Shown here one piece after another: positions 1-12,500 of a DNA stretch of 64,000 nt. The stretch's first letter is position 1. Every line of letters begins with the position of its first letter. The position numbers were made by a program, and so were the translations under genes. Where the stretch lies: positions 25,220,285-25,284,284 of the forward strand of contig NC_054083.1 in assembly GCF_017562075.2 (NCBI RefSeq). The letters run 5' to 3'. The DNA is from Anopheles merus (lineage: Eukaryota; Arthropoda; Insecta; Diptera; Culicidae). The notes beneath the pieces are model-generated. The model had not been told where the DNA came from. It saw only the letters and a list, made by a program, of their open reading frames with translations, and made no database searches.

Positions 1-604
1 TAGTGAAGGGATTCTTTGCTCTATAAATAAACGAAAAAAACCCGAAACCGCGCTATAAATCACACTTCTTCCAAGGGCCCGCTGTTTCCTACACTCATCT
101 GTACTTGCTCGAGGCCAAAACAAATTGTAATGTATCTCCCTGAACGCCCCGGATTTTAACAAGCGAATTCCTACGCTTTGCATCGCTAATTGCAACTCCA
201 ACTCACCCCCTAAACAACCCACTCCACAAGAGCGACAGGAAGCAGTATTTAACCAACAATTAACATTCGTTCAACCTACTGCGAGTGTGACTGACATCTC
301 CCGATTTTCCTGCGCCATTAGAGAACGTATGGTTTAGTTGTTTGCATTCTTAATCGACTTGACATGCAGGTGCAGCTAACTACGTGGAACGCAGCTAATT
401 GTTTACCCAGAATGCACAGACACACTCTCTGGGCACGATTGTTTATGATTCCGCATTAATCAACGCGAAGGTTTAGCTGTGAGCTGCGAACAAAAACCAT
501 CCATCAAACGATTAAATCCCATCGCTCGACATTCACAGCATCGCAGCATCGGCGTAGTATTGCAACCTTGAATAATTGAACCCTTCCACCAAACAGCAAT
601 AGCT

Positions 605-640
605 GCATACCTGCACACAAAATAGATGAAGACGCACACG
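605..640 (-). other. Weak recursive-splice-site-like junction
   Basis: On the minus strand CTATTTTGTGTGCAG|GTATG (junction 611/610) has an acceptable acceptor and a GTATGC donor, which is weaker than GTAAGT. A CTAAC branch-like sequence lies about 50 nt upstream. It is 11.9 kb beyond ratchet point 3, in step with the other spacings. Confidence 0.25.
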
Positions 641-3600
641 GCTGCTCTTGATGGACGGCCAGTTAGCGTTTAGTGGTTTGAATAAAAGATTTATCTCCTC
701 TCGGACTTACCGAAAGTCTAAAGCACGGTGGGCCGATTTGTAGCTCAAAACGGCGACGTCTTTCGTCCAACCCGAAAACAAAACCAGTTCCAGTCGAGAA
801 CCGGTCTTTCTACATTCAAAAACGATGGGAGTGTACTCGCAAAAAAAGTCTCTTGGATCACTTCTCGATCTAAACGACAACCTCTTAAGACATCCGCTGC
901 CAAAGGGTTTTTGGTATGGGTCGATTTAGAGCGCTGGTTTGCTTGGTGATCACTCCACTTTCTACGCACTGAAGTCATCGAGAGAGCCTGGTGACAGTAA
1001 CTCTATACACTCCGCCCGCCAGCCGAGACCGGTTAGCCGGCGCGGTATCCCGATACATTTCCTATAATTAAGATAAATTGTCCACTGGTCCGCAGCGCGA
1101 CATCAGCATCGGGGTAACATCAAGGGGAAGGGATTAGCATTATCATCATACACATAGCGCGATTGCGACCGCACCAAGAAGCGAACCCCAATCGAACGAA
1201 CCATTCCAATGACGACCCGATTGTCATGTTCCGCGATAAATATTTATGAGCAGCGCGACGTCCGCCAACAGCATAACAAAAATCTTCGTTTTCTCTTGCA
1301 CGACCACTCCGCCGTGGGGTTTGCACTCCGCGATCACAACGCCCAGGAGGGTCGAGGGGAGAAAATAAAGTCATTGAGCGAGCGATTGATTACCCGCGAT
1401 GGGGGCACGCTTCAGCATTCGATAGAGAGGGATCGCACGCGAGGAGGAGTGGCCCAGCGCGAAACTTCTTCGCGATCGAAGTGGAATGGTGTAGAAACAC
1501 ACCAAACAAATGTGGCACACAAAAAAACAACAACCAACGCTAACACTCCTTGTCACAAACACGCCAAACTTGCGATCATCACGCGAGACGGATCGTACGA
1601 TCGGTGTGCGCGCGGCGAGCCATACGTTGATTAAAGCCCTCGCATTCCCTCCATCGCGGTGTTCTGGGGCTGGTGAATGAATGTTGAACCATTTTTCTCT
1701 CTTGTCGTGTACAAACCACAACGGCTTGTGTCCGTCATTAGATTTCTGTGACATATTTCCTGCTTTTTTCCGGTTTTGCACGCAGTACGCGCGAACGGCG
1801 CGCAGCACACGCCGAAACTGGGCGCGGAGCATATAGATGGTTTGCTGGGGTTTGCTGGATGGGACTTGTTTTTGCGCACTCAACCAGTAACCGAACGCGG
1901 TCGAACGCATCGATCAACGCCGCGTTCGCTCGCTGATCTGCCACTTCCGGTCGGTCGCGGTAGAACCACCGCCAGGGGAACTTCCATGTGCGCGCGCAGC
2001 GCCAGACAGCGAGACGTCAACTCGTCGAGCGCAGTTCACATTCTGTGCGTTTGCGTTCCCTCCCTGCCGATTCCCTTCCAGCACTTTGGACGAGGTTATG
2101 TTTTGCTCATTTAGGTTCCTTTCGCATCTTGTCGACATTGTTATTGTGTTTATTTTTCTACCCTCCGCTCCGTTTCCGTATACACCCAGTAATCGTTAAT
2201 TCTACAACATTGCTTTACCATACGATCAAGGGCAGTTCTCGCGGGATGATCGTGCACACACAAGCGGGCATTTTTAAGCGGGCAAGGTTTCGGAAAGTTT
2301 CTGAAAACCGTATTCCCCAGCATCGGCAGCCGGGGTATGCGTAGCCTTCGCTTATCAAAACTCTGACACGAAATAAATGTATGCTCTTGCGGAACGGCTT
2401 TTCAAACGAATGGAAAGGAGAGTTCACACGCACGAAAATCAATCAATTCCGCTGTCGCCTTTTTTAAAGGTCATCCGTTTGATTGCAGCATAATACGCCA
2501 GTCAGGTCAGTTACGCTCATATCAAACAATCAATCGAAATCGTACAATCAAGCACTGACATCTAGATCAAACAAGAGGTTCTAGGCCGAATCAATGTGTT
2601 TTTTTCTTCTCTCGATTAAACATGACATATTCTTAATGGCTTGCGTGTATGTTACTCGTCACACATGTTCCAAAAATACTCACACTGTGCTTCGCCAAAA
2701 CCTTTCAGCTCCTCCTTTTACACATTCCTGGTCTATTGCGGCTGACGTGTTTCGACGGTGTTAAATAAATTAAAAGCCAAACACACATGGGCCCGTTTTC
2801 ATGCAGACATGTGTATGTCTCGTTGGGTGTGTCTATCTACTTCTGCGAAAATCATGGATGGAAGAATTTGTTCTGCCGATGATTTTGAGAAAAAAAAGAA
2901 CCCCAAAAGGGGGTTAGAGATTCCCTAAAAACAGATATTCACACCATTCGGCGAAACGATAAACAGCAACAAAAAACCATAACCCTATCCTTGCCGTAGT
3001 GGTTGCGGCACGTCTGACATGTGAGTTTGGTGGTGGAGCTTGCCCCATGCAAAAATTGCACAGTGAGCTGCTGCTACCCTCGGGGGAAGAATGGCTATAT
3101 CATATGGTTCCTGTCACAGCCACGGCACACAATACACCCCGATATTCGTTGCACAGCTTCAAACAAGCTCGTATGCGCAGTTCCCGAGCTGCTTTCGCCC
3201 CAATCCCTCTACCAGAAACGTATCGAATTTCGTCGTCCGCTAATGGTGAGCGTATTGTGCAGGCATCATTATTTTGATTATCACAACACATTGGCAGGAC
3301 TCGTATTGCGCACCCTGGAATAGGTATCGAATGGCGCAACTCGGTAGCCAATCACCCTGTCTCTCACTGCTTCTCGCGCTGTCCCCCTAAATTGCCTATC
3401 CAATTACGTCCCTGGGCGAAGAGTTCGTGTTTCGTGCACGTTTGACATGTGTGTCAAGTGAAGGCTTTCACACCGTGAACCCGTCGTCTCCCGATGTGTG
3501 AAAGTGCATCTGCACCAACCACCTGACAGTGACCTACCCTTACCGAAACAGTAGTAACATACTGCAGTACTGCCATCCGTTACAAAAAAATGCTCCGGAA

Positions 3601-3870
3601 ATGTATCTAAGACATCCTCTGAATGTTCCGTTTTTTCTCCTTCTTTCAACCCTCCAATCATCATCCATTTGTGTCTGCAAGGCCTAGGTCGTCCATTAAA
3701 AGCAACCAACGCAAATTGCATCCGTTTGACCGTAAACCATTTTAGGGCAGTGCGCATCTTTTGCCATTTTGACTCTGCCGCCTTCCATTCCCAGAGGGCC
3801 TACTATTCGTGTCACTGCCATGTAAATGGCGTCAATTACGCAAATGTCACCTAACGGCGCAATGGAGCTA

Positions 3871-3897
3871 CCACAACAACAACAACAACAACAACAG
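3871..3897. repeat. (CAA)n microsatellite
   Basis: About eight near-perfect CAA/ACA triplets; short and apparently non-coding. Confidence 0.9.
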
Positions 3898-5669
3898 TAG
3901 CGAAAACTCACGGCAATCATCCTGTGCGAACGGGAACTGATCGTGCCAAAAACACAGTGTCGAAGCAGTACATCATCCAAGAGTACAAGAAAACGATCAT
4001 TGGACATGGGGCTTTGTGTTGGCCATGGGGTGGAAAAACCGTCCACTCATCGTAGAATACACGTTTGTGGAATTTGCTTTTCATTCTTTATTAATCCCGC
4101 AGAAACAATGAGCCAATGGATCGCTGCCCGGGATAGAGTAAACCATTCGCGTTCGCGAAGTAAGCAACGAACCTGGGAGGTTCCAATCTCTGGAGGACAT
4201 CATTCATCACGCAGGACAATCGTTTCTAGGTCCCGGTATTCCGCAACAAAACTCGCATTATGTTTCACCGTGAGACAACGCCCCAAGAGAAAGGAGCTAA
4301 AGCATCGCCGACAGAAGCTGTCCACCGGTGTTTGATGATGTTGTCCAGCCGATGATCGGTCAGTGGCTCAGCGGACCACCGGTTTTTCTCTCCCTCTTTT
4401 TGTTACACTATCACCTCTCCCCGCAGGCACTTATCCATCCGGGTAGCGACCCGATACACATTCCATCAGAAACAATTTAAAGCAAGCAGGGGGAGAAAGA
4501 GAGTCTGGGGAGAGTTATGCTCCGAGAAGAAGTAATTAAACAATCGACATCTTGGTCGTCGTCGTCGACGGCAGCGCGAAATTGCTGCCGCTCCTTTTTT
4601 CTTTTGCTGTTCAGCAAGACTGCAGCAAAAGGAAAGCGGTGTAGCGAAAATAAGCGATGGAGGTGCTTTTGCTCCGCACCGCATCGCCGAAGCTGCAAGC
4701 TGCAGTTTGCGAAACCCAATAACCAGTGCAAAGAAATGTCTTCGGGTGTCGTGAAAACAGAGAATCATTACCGCCGCCGCGACCGCCCAACGGACTCTTC
4801 ATCAAAGGGGCTCGGCGCTCCTGCTAGACTCTGGAATCTGGAGCTACTAAAAACTATCCAATGGAATAGTTCAAGTAAAATTCCTCCCACCGAACAACAT
4901 ACTCAAACACACTTGCCCCTAATAGATCATTCCAGCTTAAGCTGTACTATCGAAATGGGTCAAGAAGCGTGGCAGAGTATCAGGCCGACAGCCTGCAACA
5001 TAACGGGAGCCGCCTGCTGCTCGCCGCTTTGGTTTTGCCAAATGGGAGTTTGTCGGCAGAGAATAAAGAGTTCCACACATAAAAGGGTAGCCATCAATTA
5101 GGAGATACGGGTAATTGATCGGTAGGAAGTAAACCAATACAGTGCATGCGTATCGTCGTAACAGTTTTACAAAGCACTTCACTTGCTTCCCTGCAGTTAT
5201 ACAAGATCGATGATGTATATAATCAATAATTAGCAATGCAAAACCTGACCCGCTCTCCTATTCCCCTTTACGCTTGGTGGGGTTGTGATTCTGTTCCCAC
5301 CATCGCACCGAAAAGCCTTCGTCCGTTACGGTAATTGCAATCGATCCTGACTTCCTGCCGCTTCCGGTTGGATGATGGCGTCCCAGCGGAGAACGGGAGA
5401 TTCCCTTCTCCGAAAACGCCATGCAATTACATGCCTATATGAATTTACATAAATGTGTGCATATTATCCCCGACCTGTGCAGGGTCCCCATTCATCAATC
5501 TTGCTTCACTACTCCACTACTCTGGTGGGAGATATCAACTCCAAGAAAGAGGGGTTCTCGCAATTGACCCACCGTTGTTGCACAAACTGCAACCAAAACG
5601 ACGTTCCCACACACACATACAAATACAAACGTTTGATGCCAACGGGGGAAAGCTAAAGATATACATAAA

Positions 5670-5955
5670 TTAAACTCTTGTACAGTGACTTCCACCGCGA
5701 TGGGGCTGGACCAGCTGGACAACTTCACCGTTTGGGTGATCCAGGGGAGGCACAGCCCAGTCCACGCCGTACTCTCCACGGCGAGCCCACACGGAATAGA
5801 GGCTGATTGCAGCCGTGTGATGCAGAGTGTAATTGCACCTTGCACAAAACTCGCCGTGCTGATTTCTTCGCTTGCACTTTGCTTTGCCCACGACATTCCG
5901 CGCAGACCGGCCACCCGAAGGAAGGAAACCTATTTTACTTGGAGTTGTCGTTGGC
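5670..5955 (-). other. Possible minus-strand terminal coding exon (weak)
   Basis: On the minus strand TTCATATTTTCCCGCAG is a good acceptor ending at 5956. The frame starting one base later runs 94 codons to a TAA at 5670-5672. Its second half (VWARRGEYGVDWAVPP, then NGEVVQLVQPHRGG) has protein-like composition. AT-rich sequence follows the stop, but I see no AATAAA nearby. Competing frames on both strands are also open here, and no family is recognised. Confidence 0.15.
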
Positions 5956-8900
5956 CTGCGGGAAAATATGAATGATCCAACAAAACCCACTCCAATCGAA
6001 CCGTCGAAAGGAACTGGTTGGACGGACATAGCAAAAAAAAAACATATAGGCACGTAAATGGCTTTAAATTTCGTGTGACACACTCTCTCTCCACGCGGGA
6101 TGTCCCGAGGTTCACGAGACTGTGCGCGTGAGGTTCAACATTCGATTGACATACTTATTTTCCTGCTTAAATTTTTCTCCACACGTACACCAGCCGTGTC
6201 GGTCGTGTGAAAGTTGTTGATTGATAAAATCGAACACTTCTCGAGGCGCTACTACGTTCTCAGCCAGGGGGCACATTGAGACCCTCCAACCATACCACCC
6301 AGCCAACAGCCTAACAGGATGATGATGCCCAAGCGCACACAAAACAGGTTTGTGGTGATACGAACGGCTTTTTTGCCAAAAACGGAGCCACAAACGGGGA
6401 ACGAGTCCAGTGCAATCAGACGGGTTGCGCAGTGGGACTGGCCGAAGGGCCACTAATGCGCTTTCCCACCGCCCGCCCGAAAGGATCCTTGGGAGCAGTT
6501 CCTGCTGGCCCACCGAAATGGAATGCAACAGAGGAGAATGAGGTGCGAGGATGGAGGACGGTCAACACACCACCGTCAAATTGGGCGCACCTTACTACCT
6601 GTGCCGGTTTTAAGTGCTCCGGGGCGAAGTCGATTGCGCAACGTACCCGGATCGGTGTAACAGGTTCAATCAGCAAGTGATTTGCCGCAACTGTACAAGC
6701 AGTCGGTCGATCAGTGGCTATGTTAAGGCGGCCATGCCACTAGATATATGTTTTCAAATTAACACTCTTACAAAAAGGGTGAATTAGCCTCACAAAAAAC
6801 ACCATCACTATTTTTTTTAAGTCAGCCGTGGGGCACACTTCCAAGCAAGTTGGCAATATGTAATCTGCCAATTGGTATATCTGGTTTACTGTGCATGAGC
6901 TCTAATCCCAATTACAGACAGGTTGTTACAGACAGAAACAACAAACGCCTGTCAAGATTTGCTCCCACCCGAACAGAGTGTGTGTGTTTCTCGTTTCGTT
7001 TTATTTGATATTACTTGCTTCAAACCCCGGGGAAGCGGCAGAAAAACAGGAACCATCACACCTCCACCGGACGGACGACCGTACGACAACAACCATCCGG
7101 AGGAGACCTCCGGAGCTGGAAAATGTTCACACATTTTCCCTTCGCTTCGCGGTCCCGGTCATAACAAAGCAGCTTGTGGGGAGGTCATGTTAGCCTCCCC
7201 GCGCATAACGGACTCTCTTCTGACCATGGACGGTAGAATAAACAGTGTCTAGGCTGTAAGACGACACTAGCGTGCACCAAACGCAACCTTTCCCGACGTC
7301 AATGTGGGTATAGCAGCAGCGCACTTCCAACTCCTTCAGAATTTCTCAAGTCATTCCTACCATGAGACCGGCGGTGTGGATGTAACGCGCGCTCGCTCGC
7401 CATGTCGACTGGCTGTGTCCAAACTTCAAACACCGAGCGAGACACACCGTTAGCCACGTTTGACGTGACTGCCAAACAACCGGTCCACAGGTAAGACCTA
7501 CACGGAAACCTTTTGAAGATGTACACACTCCGCGAGAGGTGGGAACACGACTACATTCTCTGCCGACACGATATCTTCAATTTCCTCAATACGTACCCAC
7601 GAATCTGTCCCGCTCACTTATCGTTTACGGTCCCATCCTCCACTTTTCACCTCGACTAGCCGTTGCTTTTGCGTGATCAACGGCTTTGACATTTTTCACA
7701 GCCTCGAGTATCTCTGGTGGGATTGCAAACACTACCACCCTGTACCACTCCGGGTTTTCTATCTGCTGATATTGCGGAAAAGGTAAGAAGGCCGGTTTGT
7801 GCAAAATCCACCCATAAAGTGTGTCCCGTAAGCAACAAATGAACCGGTATCAAGTGAGTTATCACCTCCGAGAGTGGAAGATGATTACGATTTCCTCACA
7901 CACACACATATGTTTTAATGGCGAAGATCTGGACAGAGACAGGAAGGCACGTAATACGTAAATTATGTAAAGCTGGTGGTTCCGCTCAAAATTAACACTA
8001 TCACGCTCGTTGCAGCTGGGAAGGGGTTACGTACGGACGGAATCATCTGGCATCAGTTTTGCAAGCGCTCCCCAATAAAACCTGTTCTTTGCATGGATCA
8101 CAACACAAATTGAAACTGGAACAGGCTGGAAGATCTGCTCCAGAGATGACGATGATGAGTGGTTCGGAGTGCGTGGAACGTTGTGATACATAATATTTGC
8201 ATTAGAAATGATGACCAGCCGGCGCCATATGGAGCTTCGGCAATCAGATGTTGTGTAATGTGGACCACAGACAACGGTGGTCTCATGGTGAGTTGAAGAT
8301 CAATGTCGGTGTAGACTCTCTCTGCTGTTCATCCAACAACAGAGACTCTTGTACATTATTTTCTTCACACAAAAAAACAGCTGCCAATTTGTGTACGTGT
8401 GGTGCTTCTCCAATTCTGTCTTATACAAGACACAGGCACATAATTATGACAGATTATCGTGTGCTGCTGTCTTTCTTGCAGGCTTCTCCTTCCTTCTATT
8501 ATTGAGCCAGATGACATTTCCAAGACAGAGGATCCCATGGCACCTCATTATCCGGGATTGTTTATTGCAAATAAATTTGGCCAACACAATAGTAGGCAGA
8601 GACATCAAAAACATATTTGATCAGAGTTGCTTCAAAGAACAAACAGCAAACAACCCCGTACCGAACGCTGTCTCTGCGCCGCGAGTGTCATAATCTGTAC
8701 GCGGGCGAAACAGCGATGTGCGTAAATCTGCTTAAATTACGCGCCCGACGCGGTTGTAGTAGGCACCGTTGTTTTGTTCAATGAAGCGTATAAAAGCCCC
8801 TCTCATGCCAGGGATAGATGAAAAATGTGCCGCACGGTATGCAACCGTCGAAGCAACATTCTCAGCTGACATTTGCCTTGACAGATGGCCCCGACTGCGG

Positions 8901-11900
8901 TGGTTTGGATTTGCAGGCTGCGGGATGGTCAGAAGTATTTTACTAGATATGCCACCGTTTGGTTCCTTGAGCGGTGAGATCTCACCGTTTCCCAGCGAGC
9001 AGAATACACAGACAATAACCACGCACTACCAGCATGGGGGGGGGACTCCCAACGTGTCCACCCGGTTGGTTTACTGATTCTGAGTTGATGTTGATTTTTA
9101 CTGCTTCTTTACGGCACCACACAAGAACTGCGCAGTGGTCCGTCGAGCTAAAAACGACGCCACAATTAATCATGGCCAAATATGCTGCCAGCAGTTCTTT
9201 GGTCTTTTTGGTCGCACGTTTGGGTGCCCTCTCTCCTCCCCTCCCAGAGACGGGTTTGAGCAGCGACCACACGGCCACCAATCGGGCTAATTCGGCCGCT
9301 GCAGGTATTTGCTGTCAAATTTGTTCAAAAAAATATTGTCCCCAGTCACGGTTGTGCTGTGCAACGTTCCGATTCGTTACGATTATCGGCCATTAGTTTT
9401 GCGTTGCGGTACAACCACACACAAGGGAACAGCACACAACAAATAGTCGGGGTTTTTTTTGCAAATCGATCGACTACTGACGATCAGACGAGCTCCCTGG
9501 TTTTGCGTGAGTGTGTTTACCGTACACTGGTGTCGCCATTTCAAGCCATACTCAGCCACAGTTTAGCCTTCAGTAGAGCGTCAGGGTACGCAAACACTCA
9601 CACGCCATTTTTGCAACGCTCCTCTTTTACAAAGCGGCTGTGTACTTCTTTTTTGGACAATTACGCGTTCGCTGTGGTAGCTTTGTTTTTGCCATGGCAA
9701 AAAATAGTCGAAACCTGCGAGACGGCGGTGGCACCCATCATCACCGTACCACGTATGTAAAACAAGCGATTACGTCCCTGAAATTCGATCCATCAGTGTT
9801 TGGTTTCTTTCGCTCTCTCTTCCATTCGGAGACTCTACCACAATTAAGTGACCACCAGCAGCGTCGAAATGGCGGAAAAACATACAAGAAATAGCAATAT
9901 CCCTCGATCCGTCCACTACCGACAATTCATATTTTTGGGTGAACGATTGTTAGGCGGCGTTCTGCACTGCGGTGGCTGTCAATCGATTGTCAATAACGAG
10001 TTTAGATGTGAAGATGACGGTCATCAATTGTTGGCTGAAAATGCATGGTAAGGTCTCCGCTCCACTTGGAAATCTCTGAAGTGAGCTCTCGTTCCAAGTG
10101 CTGTGTTAAGTGCAGTCCAATGCCTTTCGTTGATCCCGTGACAGTGTGACGGGGTTGGCCGAAATGTTGCACTTGATGTACCTCGATCGATCGCGTACTT
10201 GAAATAATAGTGTTTGTCCGAAAACACTGTCCACCGACACTGTGAGTCAGCGCTAAGTGTTGTGGGCTAGCCTTTTTTCACAGTTCTACTACATACACCT
10301 TACAGTGCTTTTAATAAAGAGATCTTCCATTTTTCGGGAGGACAGCTCATACAAGCGTTCAAATTAAAAGTCAAACCATGGCAAAAAGCTTCATAAAATA
10401 GAGTGTAAACTGCTGTTTGCCACAGCCAGCCAGCAGGAGCTCTACCTCCACTCACACGATATCCATAAAACATAATCACTTCCAAAGCATTAACGTTGCC
10501 GAAATCATCCCAAACCCGTAGCGTGATCGTCATCGTTGTCTAATAAAGAAAATCCTACGCGGTTCCTCATGGCAGCGGTGCGCGTCATACATCTTCAACT
10601 TCCGCCATAGCTCGCAGCAGCCGAAACCGGTTGAAGAGGGCCATAATAATGAAACACGCAACCAGGGCCTAGAGCTGCTAACTACAATCACAAAAAGCTA
10701 ATCTTCTAGACAGTGCCGAAGGAAGGCACACATCCCCCTAGCAGCACCTCTGCCGGCTTTTACACCCATTATAAAGCAATTATCGGCCCTACATTTACGT
10801 CCCCATAGTGGGGGCGACTACCACAAACAGGACAACGGCGCGTCAATGAATGTGGCGGCGAGATGATCTTCCGATAAATAGGAAATTCGGCCCACATCCT
10901 CAATCTCTACTAGAGATCCTACTTCTGATTCGACGAGAGTACGTCTCCAAATCCTGCCACTTTCGAGCTTATAGTGATGAAACGATGGAATCGGTGATTC
11001 GTTGGATTGAAATGAGCAGCATTGTGTACAGCTTTGTGTCCCCCAACAAACTATCATCCCGTGTGTGTGTATGTGCGTCTGTTTATGATGATTTGTTAAA
11101 ACGTTTTTAACCGTACCGAGCACCAAACGGTAGAGAAAAAGGCTTTAAAATTGGACTTGAAGAAAAAAATGGGCCAGTCATCACGGCAGCCTGGAGATCA
11201 CAATCAACGCAGTAGATCAGAAAGGTGGGTGTTTTTTGTTACTCATTTCCCTCCAATCGCTTCACTCTTCAATACCCCTTTTTTACTTGATGCACCACGA
11301 TGCTAATTACGGGGCTCAACGCCACAAATTTAGTCCTCACACATCTAATGGCGTCGTGTGCGCGTACTAGAATTAGAATACGAAAGCCCGCGTTTCTTTG
11401 TGCTCCAGAATTTCGGACTGGGTAAGCAACACGAAGCGGACAAGGAGGGACGTTCCAGTTTCTCCTATTCTCCAATATCTTCTTACCCGCTCGTGCTTGT
11501 AGACCAATGATGACCCATGAAATTACGTCTAGATTGATCTTAAAATACCTAACTAGCTACTGCTAGACGTCTTATCATACCGCGCGCTCTAACTGTAGTC
11601 CTCTGTCCGTACATTGATGGCAAACGAACACACACACACACACAGGCTAATGGGCGATCCTTTATGGGCGATGGTCATTGCCGCAAATCGCTGTCTTCGT
11701 TCGCAGCTCATACTTCTACGAGCTTTCTTGGGGTTTGTGGAGGAAGATCCGCGCAAGCAAACAATTAACGCCAAATGGGCAGTAGCGGAGTAGTACCATC
11801 AAAGAGAGGGAGGGCAAAAACACTAAAATTAACCTCAAATGCAAGCTACTAATGGCCGAATTTTGTAGATGGCATCGCCATGCCTTGAAGGTTAGGGTTG

Positions 11901-12463
11901 ATGTACCTATCCAAAAAAAACTATCCAATTGAAAAGTGAGAATCTCTGGAACAGAAAACAGCACATAACTACGAGAAACAAAACAACCTACAAGATCTCC
12001 ATTATGTTCCGGAACAAAATTATTCACAATGGTGCATTGTGTGTGTCTTTTCACTCAACTACTCCGCCTTTTCGGCGGCGGAGGGTTTTCGTGTTCGTTG
12101 TAGAACCGATTCAAACGGCCCGTTATGAGATGTACTTGCGAGGAAATGGTGGTCAGTTCGCACATAACGGCCCGAAACGTACCAATTAACGCACCAAACA
12201 AGAGCGACAATAGTGCGCCAGCTTCCACCTTCTTCCTGGGAGCGGAATTTTAGACAAGAAAAAAAAAAACATCGCTTTGCCCACTAGGTAAGTAGCCGGA
12301 AAATATCCACCCTGAACAGCGTCTGGATGTAAAGGTTTTGCCAGATCGTAAATAAGGTCACCTTACTTGCCCCGTAAACACTCCCGGGCCGTTGAAATGG
12401 TTGATGCTCCGTTAGATTGACCTAACCGATCCGGCCGCTGGCAGCTGAAGTTCGATTATGCGC

Positions 12464-12500
12464 CACTCACCTGCAAACGAAAAGAAAGAAGCGAAACATG
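12464..12500 (-). other. Candidate recursive splice site (ratchet point) 3
   Basis: On the minus strand CTTTTCGTTTGCAG|GTGAG abuts an acceptor and a donor (GTGAGTGG) at junction 12471/12470. About 20 nt of almost unbroken pyrimidine precede the AG. Possible branch points are CTCAC about 45 nt upstream and TTAAC about 75 nt upstream. It is 22 kb beyond ratchet point 2, or 13.1 kb beyond the mini-exon candidate. Confidence 0.55.

Larger units (their letters stand above)
1..12463. other. Gene-free stretch, interpreted as minus-strand intron (left part)
   Basis: No conserved protein domain, rRNA or tRNA is visible. Frames of 60-180 codons occur on both strands but change frame abruptly, share no motif with known families and overlap antisense frames of equal length. 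It contains a (CAA)n tract at 3871-3897, isolated plus-strand donors (CCACAG|GTAAGA near 7491, ACTAG|GTAAGT near 12288) without matching exons, and one possible minus-strand exon at 5670-5955. Confidence 0.6.

Noticed and set aside
4517..5101. 194-codon plus-strand open frame
   Set aside because: Serine- and cysteine-rich low-complexity translation with no domain and no supporting promoter, splice or polyA signals.
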